From Anoplolepis gracilipes (lineage: Eukaryota > Arthropoda > Insecta > Hymenoptera > Formicidae), in NCBI RefSeq assembly GCF_047496725.1, contig NC_132971.1, positions 377,001 through 441,000 of the forward strand: DNA of 64,000 nt, given 5' to 3'. The translations under genes were made by a program, and so were the position numbers. Shown here in pieces: positions 60,501 through 64,000 of the stretch (the first letter of the stretch is position 1; every line of letters begins with the position of its first letter). The notes beneath the pieces are model-generated. The model made no database searches. It had not been told where the DNA came from and saw nothing but the letters and a program-made list of their open reading frames with translations.

Positions 60501-61540
60501 CAATTGTCGCTCGAGCCTCGCTTTCTTTTTTTGTTTACATTCCAAAGGTTTGTTATGTTCATGTTTTTATTACGCGCTCACATTGAGACGCTCGGTGATG
60601 CGTACATTCCTTCTCCCCACTACTTCTTAACTTGCCTAAATTTTGCACAAACATATATCAGTCTCTTTATGTTAGCGCGAGTGTGAGGACGAATTACACT
60701 CGCTTCGTATTTCTCGCATTTTCTTATCCGTCGAAAGTGAATTTTACGTGCGAATGAGTGTCAGAAGTGTCGAATTGAATAACGGGCGATCGTCTCAATG
60801 TATTTATTAGTTTGCGTAGTCGCACTTACAATGTCTTTCAATATTTGTAAGCGGCATCTAAAGGAACGACGAGAAGAGAGTAGAAGGTGATGAGAGAGAG
60901 AAAGAGAAACGGAAAGGAGTGAGACGCAATCGCGTGGTCACGCATCGCGGCTGGTGAGTCAATATAGATTTATTTTACTTATTATATGATTGTCGATGAA
61001 TGACAACGCAACCATATTATGGTGAATTATTTTTTTTTTAATGAGGAAATTCGTAAGAACATTTTTATGTACCCCATTAATATTTAATTCGAGTTTATTT
61101 TCAAAATGACATTAATAAAAGTAACGCAGCAAAACGATTGTAGTAAATTTATACTATCATACCAAGAAAGTCTCGTGCAACATATGATTATTAGAATTTT
61201 ATTTTCAATATTTTATTATTATATATGCAATATATTTTTACTATTAGTTTGCATATTGAGAAATTTGAAAAGATAATTATTTTCCTTATTCAGTAGTATT
61301 TTCTATATAGAAATAGAAAGGTAAATAATTAAACGACGTGAATAATAAAACTATTTTAATTTTAAATAAAAGGCAATGCATTTAAAAATTGTTTTTTACA
61401 TGAATGATGATTAATTTAACAATCTCTGAAACATTCAGCGTATCTTATATAAATAAATATATATATATATATATATATCACATATAAAATAAAGCGCAGT
61501 TAATAAGGTATCATCAAGTATATACATATCCTGTCAGTTG
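57540..61540. other. Gene-free stretch, mostly AT-rich
   Basis: Moderately GC-rich blocks at 57850-58260 and 59520-59720. The remainder is AT-rich, with a TA array near 61458-61479. No open frame has protein-like content that I recognise. Confidence 0.65.
60294..60361. repeat. 20-bp exact direct repeat with CRE-type half-sites
   Basis: TGACGTTTAGTATTTACATA occurs at 60294-60313 and again at 60342-60361, separated by an ATATAC tandem. A partial third copy (ACGTTTAGT) starts near 60379. Each full copy opens with TGACG, the half-site of CREB/ATF factors, and another TGACG lies at 60263-60267. Confidence 0.85.
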
Positions 61541-63240
61541 AAATAGATAATGTCGTGAGCATTCCTAGGATAAACTCGTAGAAGATTTCCCGTTATCGAC
61601 ACGCCAGAGTCCCGATGGAATCCGAGTCATGAGTTCTAGTCATGAGGTCTAGGCTTTTAAGCGGATTCGCCGGTCAAGAGGGGAGGCAACGGGAGGAGAA
61701 GGTTCTTATACGTCTCTTGCGTAGCGGCAGCGGGGCACTGAATTTACGTTATTACCGCTCGGCGATCGGCAATAAAAAAGAGCGCAATGCGTAGTGGAGG
61801 CATGGCGTAACGGGTATATTCGCGAAAGGTCAGGGGTCCGCTCGCATTTCCAACCGGAGTTGAGTCGACGCGAAGAAGGAACGTTCGCGCTCGCCGTGGA
61901 ATTAATATGCGTGTGTATTTGCGAATCTTTTAATATAGCAATCCAATTAACGCGCCGTGCATATTACGCGGCGATTAAAAATCTTGGTGATGCCGTTTGC
62001 CTTACGGGCCGCTTCTATACCCGTGGGAAAATGGACATTGCGATCATGTGTACCCGACATAGTTTACAATTCGCAAGATTTGTAAAACACAAAGCAGTCC
62101 TGCAAAATAAACTTTGAGATCAAATTAATAATTAGTTAACGACGAATGTACAATTTCTCTATTTATATTTTTAATCGCGAATAGTTTATACATAAGTCGT
62201 CAAAAGTATAGAGTTGTAAAGTAAGATTGAATTGGAATTGGCAATAAATATAATGTCAATTTGATAATATATTTTAAAGAAGAATAAATAAATATTTTTT
62301 TAAAGACCCATGGCGAAAAAAGCTAGAGAGAGATAAAGAGAAACGAGAGATTCAATTCGTACGATATAGATTAATGTATATAGTTTGATAATCACTAAAA
62401 AAAAATATACGAAGAGAATTTATATGGACAATCGAATGCAAATGACAAAGTTCAATGTGCATCAAAATCTTCTTCCTCCCTCTTTTTCCGACAATCAGGG
62501 GTGTCATCATCCCCCTTGGTAATGCCGACGAGAGTATGAAGGATCATCACGTCGTTCAGATAAAGAGGCACGTCCATTTACAAAGACGGAACGAATGGAT
62601 GGATACAAAGAGAAAGATTCTACGTAACGAGGTTACGATAGCATGAAGAAGAAGAAGAAGCAAAAGAGATGGAAGAGAAGCAGAAGAAGAAGGAAAAGGA
62701 AGGAATAAGAAGAGCGGGAGGAGGTGAAATGCGTGAGCTCACGGTGCGTCTCGGTTCGATGCGCTTCTTCTAGAAACCGAGACAGAGAGGCGAAGGATCT
62801 TCCAACCGGCCAATGGAGAAGGAGGCGAATAAGAACGAAGGAAACGAACGCGGCCTCAGGGTGGCATCGTTTCGTCGGTGAGAGAACAACGAACGAGGAA
62901 CAGGGAACAAACTAGTGAGAAGAACGAACGGCGATACGAGAGGAAAATGGAAAGAAGGGATCGAAAAGGAAGGAAGGGGAGGGAGCAGACTAGAAGAGAG
63001 GACAAAGCGGAATGTAGTAGAAAGCGTGAGTGAGGAACGAAGATGGAAGTCTTGCACGCACGACTTAGCCACATAGAATAGAATAGCACGACACGAAGGA
63101 AAGATCAGGACGGTCACGAGAGAGAAAGATAGAAAAACTCGATGGTCTGAAAGAGAGGAAGAGAAGGGGGAGGGGAGGGGGAGAGGGAGCGCGCGCGTAT
63201 ATACGGAGGAGAGCTAAGGAAGGAAAGGTAGGCGGATAAA
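61540..63240. other. Gene-free stretch ending in a long purine tract
   Basis: CpG-rich 61560-62110 includes an unrecognised 107-codon + frame. AT-rich 62110-62450. From about 62640 to 63240 the + strand is almost all G/A apart from two short interruptions. Antisense frames there encode serine/leucine/phenylalanine runs and are rejected. Confidence 0.6.
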
Positions 63241-63303
63241 TCGGGTAGACCGAGAGCGAGAGCGCGAGTTTTGCTCGCGATACGCGCTCTCGATGAGACC
63301 CAG

Positions 63304-63480
63304 GGCCCCTCCGCCGCCGCTGCGGGTTCCCGACGCTGCCTCACGCGGGGCCCGCTGATCTGTGACCCGGATCCTCCCTACCTCAGCAACCCTGGCTACG
63401 GATTTCACCTCAGCTCTCAGGACGCTCTCACCCACATCCACGGACCGCTCACGTACATCCACGAGAAATCTTTGCAAGGC
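63304..63480 (+). CDS. Candidate coding exon, unrecognised (possibly part of a gene continuing to the right)
   Basis: After an acceptor-like GAGACCCAG ending at 63303, a frame runs 59 codons with clearly protein-like content: LICDPDPPYLSNPGYGFHLS, then QDALTHIHGPLTYIHEKSLQ. It mixes aromatic, acidic and histidine residues, and about 30 of the last 42 codons end in C or G. It differs from the repeat-derived frames on either side. No clean GT donor was found at its right end; CAC/GTACAT near 63451 and CTT/GTACTG near 63487 are weak options. Upstream and downstream the frame enters purine and CT repeats. I recognise no family. A strong-looking acceptor TTCATTTCAG lies at 63711-63720. Confidence 0.4.
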
Positions 63481-63584
63481 ACAACTTGTACTGAAAGGGG
63501 CGGAAGGGGAGAGGAGGCATACAAAGGGTGCGAGAGGGGACAGAGGCGAAGGTCCTCAGCGGGGCACGCCGGCGTGTACGCATT

Positions 63585-63590
<6 letters not shown>

Positions 63591-63637
<47 letters not shown>
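63591..63637. repeat. (CT)n microsatellite
   Basis: About 23 CT units. Confidence 0.97.
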
Positions 63638-63639
<2 letters not shown>

Positions 63640-63752
63640 CTAACCTCGCGGGAGAAAATTTTTTACCAAATGCGTAATTCCACGGTCATGGTTCAGCCAA
63701 TAATCTGGTTCATTTCAGTACGTGTGTGCTAGATAACGGGGGAGGGGGGAGA

Positions 63753-63780
63753 GGAGATGAGGAGATGAGGAGATGAGGAG
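63753..63780. repeat. (GAGATGAG)3 octamer tandem
   Basis: Three units of a GGAGATGA-type octamer in a purine-rich tract. Confidence 0.9.
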
Positions 63781-63825
63781 AGAAGGGGTTCGGTCCGCGG
63801 TATGTTCTATCGGATTGGACTCTCT

Positions 63826-63828
<3 letters not shown>

Positions 63829-63861
<33 letters not shown>
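63829..63861. repeat. T33 homopolymer
   Basis: The longest T run in the window, followed by pyrimidine-rich DNA to the right edge. Confidence 0.95.
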
Positions 63862-64000
63862 CTCCCCGACATCCGCCCTGCGTTTAGTTTCTTTTTCCCC
63901 TTTTCCTTTGTTCTCGCGCTCATCTTCTCTCACGTTTCCCTCTTTCTTTCTAACTCCCCTTTCCCTCTCCTCTTTCTTTTTCTCTTCTTCATCATTTTCC

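Noticed and set aside
61803..61814. TGGCGTAACGGG resembles a tRNA A box
   Set aside because: No GGTTCGA-type B box follows at the required distance, and acceptor or anticodon stems cannot be formed.

Overview
The window reads as non-coding DNA from an arthropod nuclear genome. An ant or another hymenopteran is the best guess. The evidence for this is indirect. AT-rich stretches of several kilobases alternate with short CpG-rich islands in which CpG is not depleted. Microsatellites are extremely dense: AG/CT, AC, AT, GTC, TAG, a GCGTC pentamer and homopolymers of 20-33 bases. There is no recognisable protein domain, no Shine-Dalgarno or operon organisation, and no CRISPR array, rRNA or tRNA. 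Most open frames of 60-200 codons lie in CpG-rich DNA, where stop codons are rare in every frame, or are produced by the microsatellites themselves. I therefore treat the window as intergenic and/or long-intron sequence.

Layout. 1-7.2 kb: alternating islands and AT-rich DNA, with a pair of AG and TC arrays in inverted orientation at 2.2-2.6 kb and AG arrays at 6.7 and 7.1 kb. 7.2-9.6 kb: AT desert. 9.6-12.3 kb: CpG-rich islands with GCGTC and GTC repeats. 12.59-12.86 kb: a short element with terminal inverted repeats, present again in opposite orientation at 49.03-49.29 kb. This pair is the clearest mobile element in the window. 15.7-19.1 kb: repeat-rich island, then a non-repetitive block with homeodomain-type sites. 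19-24.5 kb: mixed, mostly AT-rich. 24.5-26.7 kb and 29.4-30.9 kb: two large islands in which the + strand switches from purine to pyrimidine. 32.3-34.6 kb: compound microsatellites. 36.1-41.3 kb: AT/TG array, a 12-mer satellite, a candidate exon at 39.23 kb and a CpG island with a TATA-like box. 44.9-45.8 kb: an AG array and a compound tetranucleotide array. 47.4-48.1 kb: two related stem-loops with a compensatory base-pair change. 50-58 kb: several islands with hexamer and trimer repeats. 58-61.5 kb: AT-rich. 61.5-64 kb: island with the most coding-like segment in the window, at 63.30-63.48 kb, which may belong to a gene continuing past the right edge.

No gene can be named, and I found no multi-gene system. 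The observations most worth checking are the paired stem-loops at 47.5/48.1 kb, the two-copy inverted-repeat element, the repeated purine-to-pyrimidine switches and the two candidate exons.
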